A stretch of DNA of 64,000 bases from Brachycybe producta (GCA_036925085.1 JAUPFP010000074.1:696441-760440), one strand, 5' to 3'. Counted from the stretch's first letter, positions 1 to 13,800 are shown. A program made the numbers and translations. The notes: generated by a model from the sequence alone, not told the origin.

Positions 1-297
1 TCGACTTCTTCGACTTCGACTTCTTCGACTTCGACTTCTTCGACTTCGACTTCTTCGACTTCGACTTCGACTTCGACTTCGACTTCGACTTCTTCGACTT
101 CGACTTCTTCGACTTCGACTTCTTCGACTTCGACTTCTTCGACTTCGACTTCTTCGACTTCGACTTCTTCGACTTCGAATTCTTCGACTTCTTCGACTTC
201 TTCGACTTCGACTTCTTCGACTTCTTCGACTTCGACTTCTTCGACTTCTTCGACTTCGACTTCTTCGACTACGACTTCGACTTCTTCGACTACGACT

Positions 298-400
298 TCG
301 ACTTCTTCGACTACTTAGACTTCTTCGACTACTTAGACTTCTTCGACTACTTAGACTTCTTCGACTACTTAGACTTCTTCGACTACTTAGACTTCTTCGA
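298..400. repeat. Five-fold TACTTAGAC cluster (first example)
   Basis: Five TACTTAGAC words alternate with L words, each L-plus-variant pair being 18 bp. TACTTAGAC differs from L by two substitutions and brings TAG into the + frame that otherwise reads Ser/Thr. On the - strand it also puts stops in the Glu/Val and Lys/Ser frames. Matching clusters occur near 1.51-1.59, 3.21-3.30, 6.10-6.19, 7.47-7.56, 8.65-8.74, 10.36-10.44 and 12.61-12.70 kb. They serve as the start marker of each domain A repeat and explain where the spurious Ser/Thr frames end. Confidence 0.9.
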
Positions 401-2519
401 CTTCGAATTCTTCGACTTCTTCGACTTCTTCGACTTCTTCGACTTCTTCGACTTCGACTTCTTCGACTTCGACTTCGACTTCTTCGACTTCGACTTCGAA
501 TTGTTCGACTTCGACTTCGAATTCTTCGACTTCGACTTCGAATTCTTCGACTTCTTCGACTTCGAATTCTTCGACTTCTTCGACTTCGACTTCTTCGACT
601 ACTTCGACTTCGACTTCTTCGACTTCGACTTCGACTTCTTCGACTTCGACTTCTTCGACTTCGACTTCTTCGACTTCGACTTCTTCGACTTCGACTTCTT
701 CGACTTCGACTTCTTCGACTTCGACTTCTTCGACTTCGACTTCTTCGACTTCTTCGACTTTGACTTCTTCGACTTCGACTTCTTCGACTTCGAACTCTTC
801 GACTTCTTCGACTACTTCGACTACTTCGACTACTTCGACTTCTTCGACTACTTCGACTTCGACTACTTCGACTTCTTCGACTTCGACTTCTTCGACTTCG
901 ACTTCGACTTCTTCGACTACTTCGACTTCGACTACTTCGACTTCGACTTCGACTTCTTCGACTTCGACTTCTTCGACTTCGACTTCTTCGACTTCGACTT
1001 CTTCGACTTCGACTTCTTCGACTTCGACTTCTTCGACTTCGACTTCTTCGACTTCGACTTCTTCGACTTCGACTTCTTCGACTTCGACTTCTTCGACTTC
1101 GACTTCTTCGACTTCGACTTCTTCGACTTCGACTTCTTCGACTTCGACTTCTTCGACTTCGACTTCTTCGACTTCGACTTCTTCGACTTCGACTTCTTCG
1201 ACTTCGACTTCTTCGACTTCGAATTCTTCGACTTCTTCGACTTCTTCGACTTCGAATTCTTCGACTTCGAATTCTTCGACTTTTTCGACTTCTTCGACTT
1301 CGAATTCTTCGACTTCTTCGACTTCTTCGACTTCGAATTCTTCGACTTCGAATTCTTCGACTTCTTCGACTTCGAATTCTTCGACTTCTTCGACTTCTTC
1401 GACTTCTTCGACTTCTTCGACTTCGACTTCTTCGACTTCTTCGACTTCGACTTCTTTGACTTCTTCGACTTCGACTTCTTCGACTACGACTTCGACTTCT
1501 TCGACTACTTAGACTTCTTCGACTACTTAGACTTCTTCGACTACTTAGACTTCTTCGACTACTTAGACTTCTTCGACTACTTAGACTTCTTCGACTTCGA
1601 ATTCTTCGACTTCTTCGACTTCTTCGACTTCTTCGACTTCTTCGACTTCTTCGACTTCGACTTCTTCGACTTCGACTTCGACTTCTTCGACTTCGACTTC
1701 GAATTGTTCGACTTCGACTTCGAATTCTTCGACTTCGACTTCGAATTCTTCGACTTCTTCGACTTCGAATTCTTCGACTTCTTCGACTTCGACTTCTTCG
1801 ACTACTTCGACTTCGACTTCTTCGACTTCGACTTCGACTTCTTCGACTTCGACTTCTTCGACTTCGACTTCTTCGACTTCGACTTCTTCGACTTCGACTT
1901 CTTCGACTTCGACTTCTTCGACTTCTTCGACTTTGACTTCTTCGACTTCGACTTCTTCGACTTCGAATTCTTCGACTTCTTCGACTACTTCGACTACTTC
2001 GACTACTTCGACTTCTTCGACTACTTCGACTTCTTCGACTTCGACTTCTTCGACTTCGACTTCGACTTCTTCGACTACTTCGACTTCGACTACTTCGACT
2101 TCGACTTCGACTTCTTCGACTTCTTCGACTTCTTCGACTTCGACTTCTTCGACTTCGACTTCTTCGACTTCGACTTCTTCGACTTCGACTTCTTCGACTT
2201 CGACTTCTTCGACTTCGACTTCTTCGACTTCGACTTCTTCGACTTCGACTTCTTCGACTTCGACTTCTTCGACTTCGACTTCTTCGACTTCGACTTCTTC
2301 GACTTCGACTTCTTCGACTTCGACTTCTTCGACTTCGACTTCTTCGACTTCGACTTCTTCGACTTCGACTTCTTCGACTTCGACTTCTTCGACTTCGACT
2401 TCTTCGACTTCGACTTCTTCGACTTCGACTTCTTCGACTTCGACTTCGACTTCTTCGACTTCGACTTCTTCGACTTCGACTTCTTCGACTTCGACTTCTT
2501 CGACTTCGACTTCTTCGAC

Positions 2520-2573
2520 TTCGACTTCGACTTCGACTTCGACTTCGACTTCGACTTCGACTTCGACTTCGAC
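2520..2573. repeat. Pure TTCGAC run, nine words
   Basis: Nine uninterrupted 6-bp words follow an S/L run and precede a block of paired GAATTC words at 2.58-2.64 kb. Similar S-only runs in the same relative place occur near 4.72, 6.69, 9.66, 11.86 and 13.50 kb, the last interrupted by one TTCAAC. The recurring position shows that the S-only run is an inherited part of the domain A repeat and not a random fluctuation. Confidence 0.9.
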
Positions 2574-5449
2574 TTCTTCGACTTCGACTTCGAATTCTTC
2601 GAATTCTTCGACTTCGAATTCTTCGAATTCTTCGACTTCTTCGACTTCGACTTCTTCGACTTCTTCGACTTCGACTTCTTCGACTACTTAGACTTCTTCG
2701 ACTTCTTCGACTACTTAGACTTCTTCGACTTCTTCGACTACTTAGACTTCTTCGACTACTTCGACTTCTTCGACTACTTAGACTTCTTCGACTACTTCGA
2801 CTTCTTCGACTTCGAATTCTTCGACTTCTTCGACTACTTCGACTTCGACTTCTTCGACTTCGACTTCGACTTCGACTTCTTCGACTTCGACTTCTTCGAC
2901 TTCGACTTCTTCGACTTCGACTTCTTCGACTTCGACTTCTTCGACTTCGACTTCTTCGACTTCGACTTCTTCGACTTCGACTTCTTCGACTTCGACTTCT
3001 TCGACTTCGACTTCTTCGACTTCGACTTCGACTTCGACTTCGACTTCTTCGACTTCGACTTCTTCGACTTCGACTTCTTCGACTTCGACTTCTTCGACTT
3101 CGAATTCTTCGACTTCTTCGACTTCTTCGACTTCGACTTCTTCGACTTCTTCGACTTCGACTTCTTCGACTTCTTCGACTTCGACTTCTTCGACTACGAC
3201 TTCGACTTCTTCGACTACTTAGACTTCTTCGACTACTTAGACTTCTTCGACTACTTAGACTTCTTCGACTACTTAGACTTCTTCGACTACTTAGACTTCT
3301 TCGACTTCGAATTCTTCGACTTCTTCGACTTCTTCGACTTCTTCGACTTCTTCGACTTCTTCGACTTCTTCGACTTCGACTTCTTCGACTTCGACTTCGA
3401 CTTCTTCGACTTCGACTTCGAATTGTTCGACTTCGACTTCGAATTCTTCGACTTCGACTTCGAATTCTTCGACTTCTTCGACTTCGAATTCTTCGACTTC
3501 TTCGACTTCGACTTCTTCGACTACTTCGACTTCGACTTCTTCGACTTCGACTTCGACTTCTTCGACTTCGACTTCTTCGACTTCTTCGACTTCGACTTCT
3601 TCGACTTCGACTTCTTCGACTTCGACTTCTTCGACTTCGACTTCTTCGACTTCTTCGACTTTGACTTCTTCGACTTCGACTTCTTCGACTTCGAATTCTT
3701 CGACTTCTTCGACTACTTCGACTACTTCGACTACTTCGACTTCTTCGACTACTTCGACTTCGACTACTTCGACTTCTTCGACTTCGACTTCTTCGACTTC
3801 GACTTCGACTTCTTCGACTACTTCGACTTCGAATACTTCGACTTCGACTTCGACTTCTTCGACTTCTTCGACTTCTTCGACTTCGACTTCTTCGACTTCG
3901 ACTTCGACTTCTTCGACTTCGACTTCGAATTGTTCGACTTCGACTTCGAATTCTTCGACTTCGACTTCGAATTCTTCGACTTCTTCGACTTCGAATTCTT
4001 CGCTTCTTCGACTTCGACTTCTTCGACTACTTCGACTTCGACTTCTTCGACTTCGACTTCGACTTCTTCGACTTCGACTTCTTCGACTTCGACTTCTTCG
4101 ACTTCGACTTCTTCGACTTCGACTTCTTCGACTTCTTCGACTTTGACTTCTTCGACTTCGACTTCTTCGACTTCGAATTCTTCGACTTCTTCGACTACTT
4201 CGACTACTTCGACTACTTCGACTTCTTCGACTACTTCGACTTCTTCGACTTCGACTTCTTCGACTTCGACTTCGACTTCTTCGACTACTTCGACTTCGAC
4301 TACTTCGACTTCGACTTCGACTTCTTCGACTTCTTCGACTTCTTCGACTTCGACTTCTTCGACTTCGACTTCTTCGACTTCGACTTCTTCGACTTCGACT
4401 TCTTCGACTTCGACTTCTTCGACTTCGACTTCTTCGACTTCGACTTCTTCGACTTCGACTTCTTCGACTTCGACTTCTTCGACTTCGACTTCTTCGACTT
4501 CGACTTCTTCGACTTCGACTTCTTCGACTTCGACTTCTTCGACTTCGACTTCTTCGACTTCGACTTCTTCGACTTCGACTTCTTCGACTTCGACTTCTTC
4601 GACTTCGACTTCTTCGACTTCGACTTCTTCGACTTCGACTTCGACTTCTTCGACTTCGACTTCTTCGACTTCGACTTCTTCGACTTCGACTTCTTCGACT
4701 TCGACTTCTTCGACTTCGACTTCGACTTCGACTTCGACTTCGACTTCGACTTCGACTTCGACTTCTTCGACTTCGACTTCGAATTCTTCGAATTCTTCGA
4801 CTTCGAATTCTTCGAATTCTTCGACTTCTTCGACTTCGACTTCTTCGACTTCTTCGACTTCGACTTCTTCGACTACTTAGACTTCTTCGACTTCTTCGAC
4901 TACTTAGACTTCTTCGACTTCTTCGACTACTTAGACTTCTTCGACTACTTCGACTTCTTCGACTACTTAGACTTCTTCGACTACTTCGACTTCTTCGACT
5001 TCGAATTCTTCGACTTCTTCGACTACTTCGACTTCGACTTCTTCGACTTCGACTTCGACTTCGACTTCTTCGACTTCGACTTCTTCGACTTCGACTTCTT
5101 CGACTTCGACTTCTTCGACTTCGACTTCTTCGACTTCGACTTCTTCGACTTCGACTTCTTCGACTTCGACTTCTTCGACTTCGACTTCTTCGACTTCGAC
5201 TTCTTCGACTTCGACTTCTTCGACTTCGACTTCTTCGACTTCGACTTCGACTTCGACTTCGACTTCTTCGACTTCGACTTCTTCGACTTCGACTTCTTCG
5301 ACTTCGACTTCTTCGACTTCGAATTCTTCGACTTCTTCGACTTCTTCGACTTCGACTTCTTCGACTTCTTCGACTTCGACTTCTTCGACTTCTTCGACTT
5401 CGACTTCTTCGACTACGACTTCGACTTCTTCGACTACTTAGACTTCTTC

Positions 5450-7160
5450 GACTTCGACTTCTTCGACTTCGACTTCGACTTCGACTTCTTCGACTTCGAC
5501 TTCTTCGACTTCGACTTCTTCGACTTCGACTTCTTCGACTTCGACTTCTTCGACTTCGACTTCTTCGACTTCGACTTCTTCGACTTCGACTTCTTCGACT
5601 TCTTCGACTTCTTCGACTTCTTCGACTTCTTCGACTTCTTCGACTTCTTCGACTTCTTCGACTTCTTCGACTTCTTCGACTTCTTCGACTTCTTCGACTT
5701 CTTCGACTTCTTCGACTTCTTCGACTTCGAATTCTTCGACTTCTTCGACTTCGAATTCTTCGACTTCTTCGACTTCTTCGACTTCTTCGACTTCGAATTC
5801 TTCGACTTCTTCGACTTCGAATTCTTCGACTTTTTCGACTTCGAATTCTTCGACTTCTTCGACTTCTTCGACTTCGAATTCTTCGACTTCGAATTCTTCG
5901 ACTTCTTCGACTTCTTCGACTTCGAATTCTTCGACTTCTTCGACTTCGAATTCTTCGACTTCGAATTCTTCGACTTCTTCGACTTCGAATTCTTCGACTT
6001 CTTCGACTTCTTCGACTTCTTCGACTTCGACTTCTTCGACTTCTTCGACTTCGACTTCTTCGACTTCTTCGACTTCGACTTCTTCGACTACGACTTCGAC
6101 TTCTTCGACTACTTAGACTTCTTCGACTACTTAGACTTCTTCGACTACTTAGACTTCTTCGACTACTTAGACTTCTTCGACTACTTAGACTTCTTCGACT
6201 TCGAACTCTTCGACTTCTTCGACTTCTTCGACTTCTTCGACTTCTTCGACTTCTTCGACTTCGACTTCTTCGACTTCGACTTCGACTTCTTCGACTTCGA
6301 CTTCGAATTGTTCGACTTCGACTTCGAATTCTTCGACTTCGACTTCGACTTCTTCGACTTCTTCGACTTCTTCGACTTCGACTTCTTCGACTTCGACTTC
6401 TTCGACTTCGACTTCTTCGACTTCGACTTCTTCGACTTCGACTTCTTCGACTTCGACTTCTTCGACTTCGACTTCTTCGACTTCGACTTCTTCGACTTCG
6501 ACTTCTTCGACTTCGACTTCTTCGACTTCGACTTCTTCGACTTCGACTTCTTCGACTTCGACTTCTTCGACTTCGACTTCTTCGACTTCGACTTCTTCGA
6601 CTTCGACTTCTTCGACTTCGACTTCGACTTCTTCGACTTCGACTTCGACTTCTTCGACTTCGACTTCTTCGACTTCGACTTCTTCGACTTCGACTTCGAC
6701 TTCGACTTCGACTTCGACTTCGACTTCGACTTCGACTTCGACTTCTTCGACTTCGACTTCGAATTCTTCGAATTCTTCGACTTCGAATTCTTCGAATTCT
6801 TCGACTTCTTCGACTTCGACTTCTTCGACTTCTTCGACTTCGACTTCTTCGACTACTTAGACTTCTTCGACTTCTTCGACTACTTAGACTTCTTCGACTT
6901 CTTCGACTACTTAGACTTCTTCGACTACTTCGACTTCTTCGACTACTTAGACTTCTTCGACTACTTCGACTTCTTCGACTTCGAATTCTTCGACTTCTTC
7001 GACTACTTCGACTTCGACTTCTTCGACTTCGACTTCGACTTCGACTTCTTCGACTTCGACTTCTTCGACTTCGACTTCTTCGACTTCGACTTCTTCGACT
7101 TCGACTTCTTCGACTTCGACTTCTTCGACTTCGACTTCTTCGACTTCGACTTCTTCGACT
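5450..7160. repeat. Rearranged spacer between the two domain A copies
   Basis: It begins with S/L words directly after a single TACTTAGAC near 5,440. A run of L words at 5.59-5.73 kb and a block rich in GAATTC at 5.73-6.00 kb follow, resembling 1.23-1.40 kb but longer. A normal five-fold TACTTAGAC cluster lies at 6.10-6.19 kb and a GAATTG word at 6,308. From there the order skips the usual TTTGAC and TACTTCGAC segment and goes straight into an S/L run, an S-only run at 6.69 kb and paired GAATTC words at 6.76 kb. The segment is therefore a mosaic of domain A pieces with internal deletions. Confidence 0.75.
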
Positions 7161-10100
7161 TCGACTTCTTCGACTTCGACTTCTTCGACTTCGACTTCTT
7201 CGACTTCGACTTCTTCGACTTCGACTTCGACTTCGACTTCGACTTCGACTTCTTCGACTTCGACTTCTTCGACTTCGACTTCTTCGACTTCGACTTCTTC
7301 GACTTCGACTTCTTCGACTTCGACTTCTTCGACTTCGAATTCTTCGACTTCTTCGACTTCTTCGACTTCGACTTCTTCGACTTCTTCGACTTCGACTTCT
7401 TCGACTTCTTCGACTTCGACTTCTTCGACTACGACTTCGACTTCTTCGACTACGACTTCGACTTCTTCGACTACTTAGACTTCTTCGACTACTTAGACTT
7501 CTTCGACTACTTAGACTTCTTCGACTACTTAGACTTCTTCGACTACTTAGACTTCTTCGACTTCGAATTCTTCGACTTCTTCGACTTCTTCGACTTCTTC
7601 GACTTCTTCGACTTCGACTTCTTCGACTTCGACTTCGACTTCTTCGACTTCGACTTCGAATTGTTCGACTTCGACTTCGAATTCTTCGACTTCGACTTCG
7701 AATTCTTCGACTTCTTCGACTTCGAATTCTTCGACTTCTTCGACTTCGACTTCTTCGACTACTTCGACTTCGACTTCTTCGACTTCGACTTCGACTTCTT
7801 CGACTTCGACTTCTTCGACTTCGACTTCTTCGACTTCGACTTCTTCGACTTCGACTTCTTCGACTTCGACTTCTTCGACTTCGACTTCTTCGACTTCGAC
7901 TTCTTCGACTTCTTCGACTTTGACTTCTTCGACTTCGACTTCTTCGACTTCGAACTCTTCGACTTCTTCGACTACTTCGACTACTTCGACTACTTCGACT
8001 TCTTCGACTACTTCGACTTCGACTACTTCGACTTCTTCGACTTCGACTTCTTCGACTTCGACTTCGACTTCTTCGACTACTTCGACTTCGACTACTTCGA
8101 CTTCGACTTCGACTTCTTCGACTTCGACTTCTTCGACTTCGACTTCTTCGACTTCGACTTCTTCGACTTCGACTTCTTCGACTTCGACTTCTTCGACTTC
8201 GACTTCTTCGACTTCGACTTCTTCGACTTCGACTTCTTCGACTTCGACTTCTTCGACTTCGACTTCTTCGACTTCGACTTCTTCGACTTCGACTTCTTCG
8301 ACTTCGACTTCTTCGACTTCGACTTCTTCGACTTCGACTTCTTCGACTTCGACTTCTTCGACTTCGAATTCTTCGACTTCTTCGACTTCTTCGACTTCGA
8401 ATTCTTCGACTTCGAATTCTTCGACTTTTTCGACTTCTTCGACTTCGAATTCTTCGACTTCTTCGACTTCTTCGACTTCGAATTCTTCGACTTCGAATTC
8501 TTCGACTTCTTCGACTTCGAATTCTTCGACTTCTTCGACTTCTTCGACTTCTTCGACTTCTTCGACTTCGACTTCTTCGACTTCTTCGACTTCGACTTCT
8601 TTGACTTCTTCGACTTCGACTTCTTCGACTACGACTTCGACTTCTTCGACTACTTAGACTTCTTCGACTACTTAGACTTCTTCGACTACTTAGACTTCTT
8701 CGACTACTTAGACTTCTTCGACTACTTAGACTTCTTCGACTTCGAATTCTTCGACTTCTTCGACTTCTTCGACTTCTTCGACTTCTTCGACTTCTTCGAC
8801 TTCGACTTCTTCGACTTCGACTTCGACTTCTTCGACTTCGACTTCGAATTGTTCGACTTCGACTTCGAATTCTTCGACTTCGACTTCGAATTCTTCGACT
8901 TCTTCGACTTCGAATTCTTCGACTTCTTCGACTTCGACTTCTTCGACTACTTCGACTTCGACTTCTTCGACTTCGACTTCGACTTCTTCGACTTCGACTT
9001 CTTCGACTTCGACTTCTTCGACTTCGACTTCTTCGACTTCGACTTCTTCGACTTCGACTTCTTCGACTTCTTCGACTTTGACTTCTTCGACTTCGACTTC
9101 TTCGACTTCGAATTCTTCGACTTCTTCGACTACTTCGACTACTTCGACTACTTCGACTTCTTCGACTACTTCGACTTCTTCGACTTCGACTTCTTCGACT
9201 TCGACTTCGACTTCTTCGACTACTTCGACTTCGACTACTTCGACTTCGACTTCGACTTCTTCGACTTCTTCGACTTCTTCGACTTCGACTTCTTCGACTT
9301 CGACTTCTTCGACTTCGACTTCTTCGACTTCGACTTCTTCGACTTCGACTTCTTCGACTTCGACTTCTTCGACTTCGACTTCTTCGACTTCGACTTCTTC
9401 GACTTCGACTTCTTCGACTTCGACTTCTTCGACTTCGACTTCTTCGACTTCGACTTCTTCGACTTCGACTTCTTCGACTTCGACTTCTTCGACTTCGACT
9501 TCTTCGACTTCGACTTCTTCGACTTCGACTTCTTCGACTTCGACTTCTTCGACTTCGACTTCTTCGACTTCGACTTCTTCGACTTCGACTTCGACTTCTT
9601 CGACTTCGACTTCTTCGACTTCGACTTCTTCGACTTCGACTTCTTCGACTTCGACTTCTTCGACTTCGACTTCGACTTCGACTTCGACTTCGACTTCGAC
9701 TTCGACTTCGACTTCGACTTCTTCGACTTCGACTTCGAATTCTTCGAATTCTTCGACTTCGAATTCTTCGAATTCTTCGACTTCTTCGACTTCGACTTCT
9801 TCGACTTCTTCGACTTCGACTTCTTCGACTACTTAGACTTCTTCGACTTCTTCGACTACTTAGACTTCTTCGACTTCTTCGACTACTTAGACTTCTTCGA
9901 CTACTTCGACTTCTTCGACTACTTAGACTTCTTCGACTACTTCGACTTCTTCGACTTCGAATTCTTCGACTTCTTCGACTACTTCGACTTCGACTTCTTC
10001 GACTTCGACTTCGACTTCGACTTCTTCGACTTCGACTTCTTCGACTTCGACTTCTTCGACTTCGACTTCTTCGACTTCGACTTCTTCGACTTCGACTTCT

Positions 10101-12600
10101 TCGACTTCGACTTCTTCGACTTCGACTTCTTCGACTTCGACTTCTTCGACTTCGACTTCTTCGACTTCGACTTCGACTTCGACTTCGACTTCTTCGACTT
10201 CGACTTCTTCGACTTCGACTTCTTCGACTTCGACTTCTTCGACTTCGAATTCTTCGACTTCTTCGACTTCTTCGACTTCGACTTCTTCGACTTCTTCGAC
10301 TTCGACTTCTTCGACTTCTTCGACTTCGACTTCTTCGACTACGACTTCGACTTCTTCGACTACTTAGACTTCTTCGACTACTTAGACTTCTTCGACTACT
10401 TAGACTTCTTCGACTACTAGACTTCGACTACTTAGACTTCTTCGACTTCGAATTCTTCGACTTCTTCGATTCTTCGACTTCTTCGACTTCTTCGACTTCT
10501 TCGACTTCTTCGACTTCGACTTCTTCGACTTCGACTTCGACTTCTTCGACTTCGACTTCGAATTGTTCGACTTCGACTTCGAATTCTTCGACTTCGACTT
10601 CGAATTCTTCGACTTCTTCGACTTCGAATTCTTCGACTTCTTCGACTTCGACTTCTTCGACTACTTCGACTTCGACTTCTTCGACTTCGACTTCGACTTC
10701 TTCGACTTCGACTTCTTCGACTTCTTCGACTTCGACTTCTTCGAACTTCGACTTCTTCGACTTCGACTTCTTCGACTTCGACTTCTTCGACTTCTTCGAC
10801 TTTGACTTCTTCGACTTCGACTTCTTCGACTTCGAATCTTCGACTTCTTCGACTACTTCGACTACTTCGACTACTTCGACTTCTTTCGACTACTTCGACT
10901 TCGACTACTTCGACTTCTTCGACTTCGACTTCTTCGACTTCGACTTCGACTTCTTCGACTACTTCGACTTCGAATACTTCGACTTCGACTTCGACTTCTT
11001 CGACTTCTTCGACTTCTTCGACTTCGACTTCTTCGACTTCGACTTCGACTTCTTCGACTTCGACTTCGAATTGTTCGACTTCGACTTCGAATTCTTCGAC
11101 TTCGACTTCGAATTCTTCGACTTCTTCGACTTCGAATTCTTCGCTTCTTCGACTTCGACTTCTTCGACTACTTCGACTTCGACTTCTTCGACTTCGACTT
11201 CGACTTCTTCGACTTCGACTTCTTCGACTTCGACTTCTTCGACTTCGACTTCTTCGACTTCGACTTCTTCGACTTCTTCGACTTTGACTTCTTCGACTTC
11301 GACTTCTTCGACTTCGAATTCTTCGACTTCTTCGACTACTTCGACTACTTCGACTACTTCGACTTCTTCGACTACTTCGACTTCTTCGACTTCGACTTCT
11401 TCGACTTCGACTTCGACTTCTTCGACTACTTCGACTTCGACTACTTCGACTTCGACTTCGACTTCTTCGACTTCTTCGACTTCTTCGACTTCGACTTCTT
11501 CGACTTCGACTTCTTCGACTTCGACTTCTTCGACTTCGACTTCTTCGACTTCGACTTCTTCGACTTCGACTTCTTCGACTTCGACTTCTTCGACTTCGAC
11601 TTCTTCGACTTCGACTTCTTCGACTTCGACTTCTTCGACTTCGACTTCTTCGACTTCGACTTCTTCGACTTCGACTTCTTCGACTTCGACTTCTTCGACT
11701 TCGACTTCTTCGACTTCGACTTCTTCGACTTCGACTTCTTCGACTTCGACTTCTTCGACTTCGACTTCTTCGACTTCGACTTCGACTTCTTCGACTTCGA
11801 CTTCTTCGACTTCGACTTCTTCGACTTCGACTTCTTCGACTTCGACTTCTTCGACTTCGACTTCGACTTCGACTTCGACTTCGACTTCGACTTCGACTTC
11901 GACTTCTTCGACTTCGACTTCGAATTCTTCGAATTCTTCGACTTCGAATTCTTCGAATTCTTCGACTTCTTCGACTTCGACTTCTTCGACTTCTTCGACT
12001 TCGACTTCTTCGACTACTTAGACTTCTTCGACTTCTTCGACTACTTAGACTTCTTCGACTTCTTCGACTACTTAGACTTCTTCGACTACTTCGACTTCTT
12101 CGACTACTTAGACTTCTTCGACTACTTCGACTTCTTCGACTTCGAATTCTTCGACTTCTTCGACTACTTCGACTTCGACTTCTTCGACTTCGACTTCGAC
12201 TTCGACTTCTTCGACTTCGACTTCTTCGACTTCGACTTCTTCGACTTCGACTTCTTCGACTTCGACTTCTTCGACTTCGACTTCTTCGACTTCGACTTCT
12301 TCGACTTCGACTTCTTCGACTTCGACTTCTTCGACTTCGACTTCTTCGACTTCGACTTCTTCGACTTCGACTTCGACTTCGACTTCGACTTCTTCGACTT
12401 CGACTTCTTCGACTTCGACTTCTTCGACTTCGACTTCTTCGACTTCGACTTCTTCGACTTCGACTTCTTCGACTTCGAATTCTTCGACTTCTTCGACTTC
12501 TTCGACTTCGACTTCTTCGACTTCTTCGACTTCGACTTCTTCGACTTCTTCGACTTCGACTTCTTCGACTTCTTCGACTTCGACTTCTTCGACTACGACT
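7161..12600. repeat. Domain A, copy B of 7.1-kb-spaced duplication
   Basis: Variant words recur in the same order as in 1-5,440: TTTGAC near 7,920, 9,078 and 10,802, GAATTG near 7,664, 8,850, 10,563 and 11,071, and the same clusters. The offset is 7,145 bp until about 10.4 kb and 7,141 bp after 10.9 kb. The 4-bp change is fully accounted for by six small indels at 10.41-10.89 kb. Both copies carry the same one-base deletion in a GACTTC step (about 4,003 and 11,143), which therefore predates the duplication. Confidence 0.9.
10410..10890. other. Local patch of small indels, probable consensus error
   Basis: Compared with 3,265-3,745, this half-kilobase holds six indels: a lost T in a TACTTAGAC word near 10,416, a lost TTC just after it, a lost C near 10,470, an extra A near 10,744, a lost T in GAATTC near 10,836 and an extra T near 10,884. 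They sum to -4 bp, exactly the change in offset between the two copies. The flanks match cleanly. Such clustering suggests a poorly polished stretch of assembly rather than evolved variation, although a recently damaged repeat cannot be excluded. Confidence 0.7.
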
Positions 12601-13800
12601 TCGACTTCTTCGACTACTTAGACTTCTTCGACTACTTAGACTTCTTCGACTACTTAGACTTCTTCGACTACTTAGACTTCTTCGACTACTTAGACTTCTT
12701 CGACTTCGAATTCTTCGACTTCTTCGACTTCTTCGACTTCTTCGACTTCTTCGACTTCTTCGACTTCTTCGACTTCGACTTCTTCGACTTCGACTTCGAC
12801 TTCTTCGACTTCGACTTCGAATTGTTCGACTTCGACTTCGAATTCTTCGACTTCGACTTCGAATTCTTCGACTTCTTCGACTTCGAATTCTTCGACTTCT
12901 TCGACTTCGACTTCTTCGACTACTTCGACTTCGACTTCTTCGACTTCGACTTCGACTTCTTCGACTTCGACTTCTTCGACTTCTTCGACTTCGACTTCTT
13001 CGACTTCGACTTCTTCGACTTCGACTTCTTCGACTTCGACTTCTTCGACTTCGACTTCTTCGACTTCTTCGACTTTGACTTCTTCGACTTCGACTTCTTC
13101 GACTTCGAATTCTTCGACTTCTTCGACTACTTCGACTACTTCGACTACTTCGACTTCTTCGACTACTTCGACTTCGACTACTTCGACTTCTTCGACTTCG
13201 ACTTCTTCGACTTCGACTTCGACTTCTTCGACTACTTCGACTTCGACTACTTCGACTTCGACTTCGACTTCTTCGACTTCTTCGACTTCTTCGACTTCGA
13301 CTTCTTCGACTTCGACTTCTTCGACTTCGACTTCTTCGACTTCGACTTCTTCGACTTCGACTTCTTCGACTTCGACTTCGACTTCTTCGACTTCGACTTC
13401 TTCGACTTCGACTTCTTCGACTTCGACTGCTTCGACTTCGACTTCTTCGACTTCGACTTCGACTTCTTCGACTTCGACTTCTTCGACTTCGACTTCTTCG
13501 ACTTCGACTTCGACTTCAACTTCGACTTCGACTTCGACTTCGACTTCGACTTCGACTTCGACTTCTTCGACTTCGACTTCGAATTCTTCGACTTCGACTT
13601 CGAATTCTTCGAATTCTTCGACTTCGAATTCTTCGAATTCTTCGACTTCGACTTCGAATTCTTCGACTTCTTCGACTTCGACTTCTTCGACTTCTTCGAC
13701 TTCGACTTCTTCGACTACTTAGACTTCTTCGACTTCTTCGACTACTTAGACTTCTTCGACTTCTTCGACTACTTAGACTTCTTCGACTACTTCGACTTCT
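12601..13800. repeat. Third, partial domain A higher-order repeat
   Basis: The order matches 1.49-2.79 kb: five TACTTAGAC words (12.61-12.70), L run, GAATTG near 12,822, GAATTC words, TTTGAC near 13,075, TACTTCGAC words, S/L run, S-only run at 13.50-13.56, GAATTC words at 13.58-13.66 and closing TACTTAGAC words near 13.72-13.78. Private changes include TGCTTCGAC near 13,429 and TTCAAC near 13,518. These separate it from copies A and B as an older branch of the same family. It is the last place where GAATTG occurs. Confidence 0.85.

Larger units (their letters stand above)
1..5449. repeat. Higher-order repeat domain A, copy A of 7.1-kb-spaced duplication
   Basis: This stretch aligns by its variant words with about 7,161-12,600. 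The offset is 7,160 bp from the window start to about 1.2 kb and 7,145 bp afterwards, a difference of one 15-bp unit in the S/L run at 0.95-1.22 kb. The internal order is a cluster of TACTTAGAC words, a run of L words, a GAATTG word, GAATTC words, a TTTGAC word, TACTTCGAC words, a long S/L run, an S-only run and paired GAATTC words. GAATTG falls near 501, 1,705, 3,424 and 3,931. At about 5,440 the order breaks: a single TACTTAGAC is followed directly by S/L words instead of four more TACTTAGAC words, as expected of an unequal-exchange junction. The left edge is cut by the window. Confidence 0.9.
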
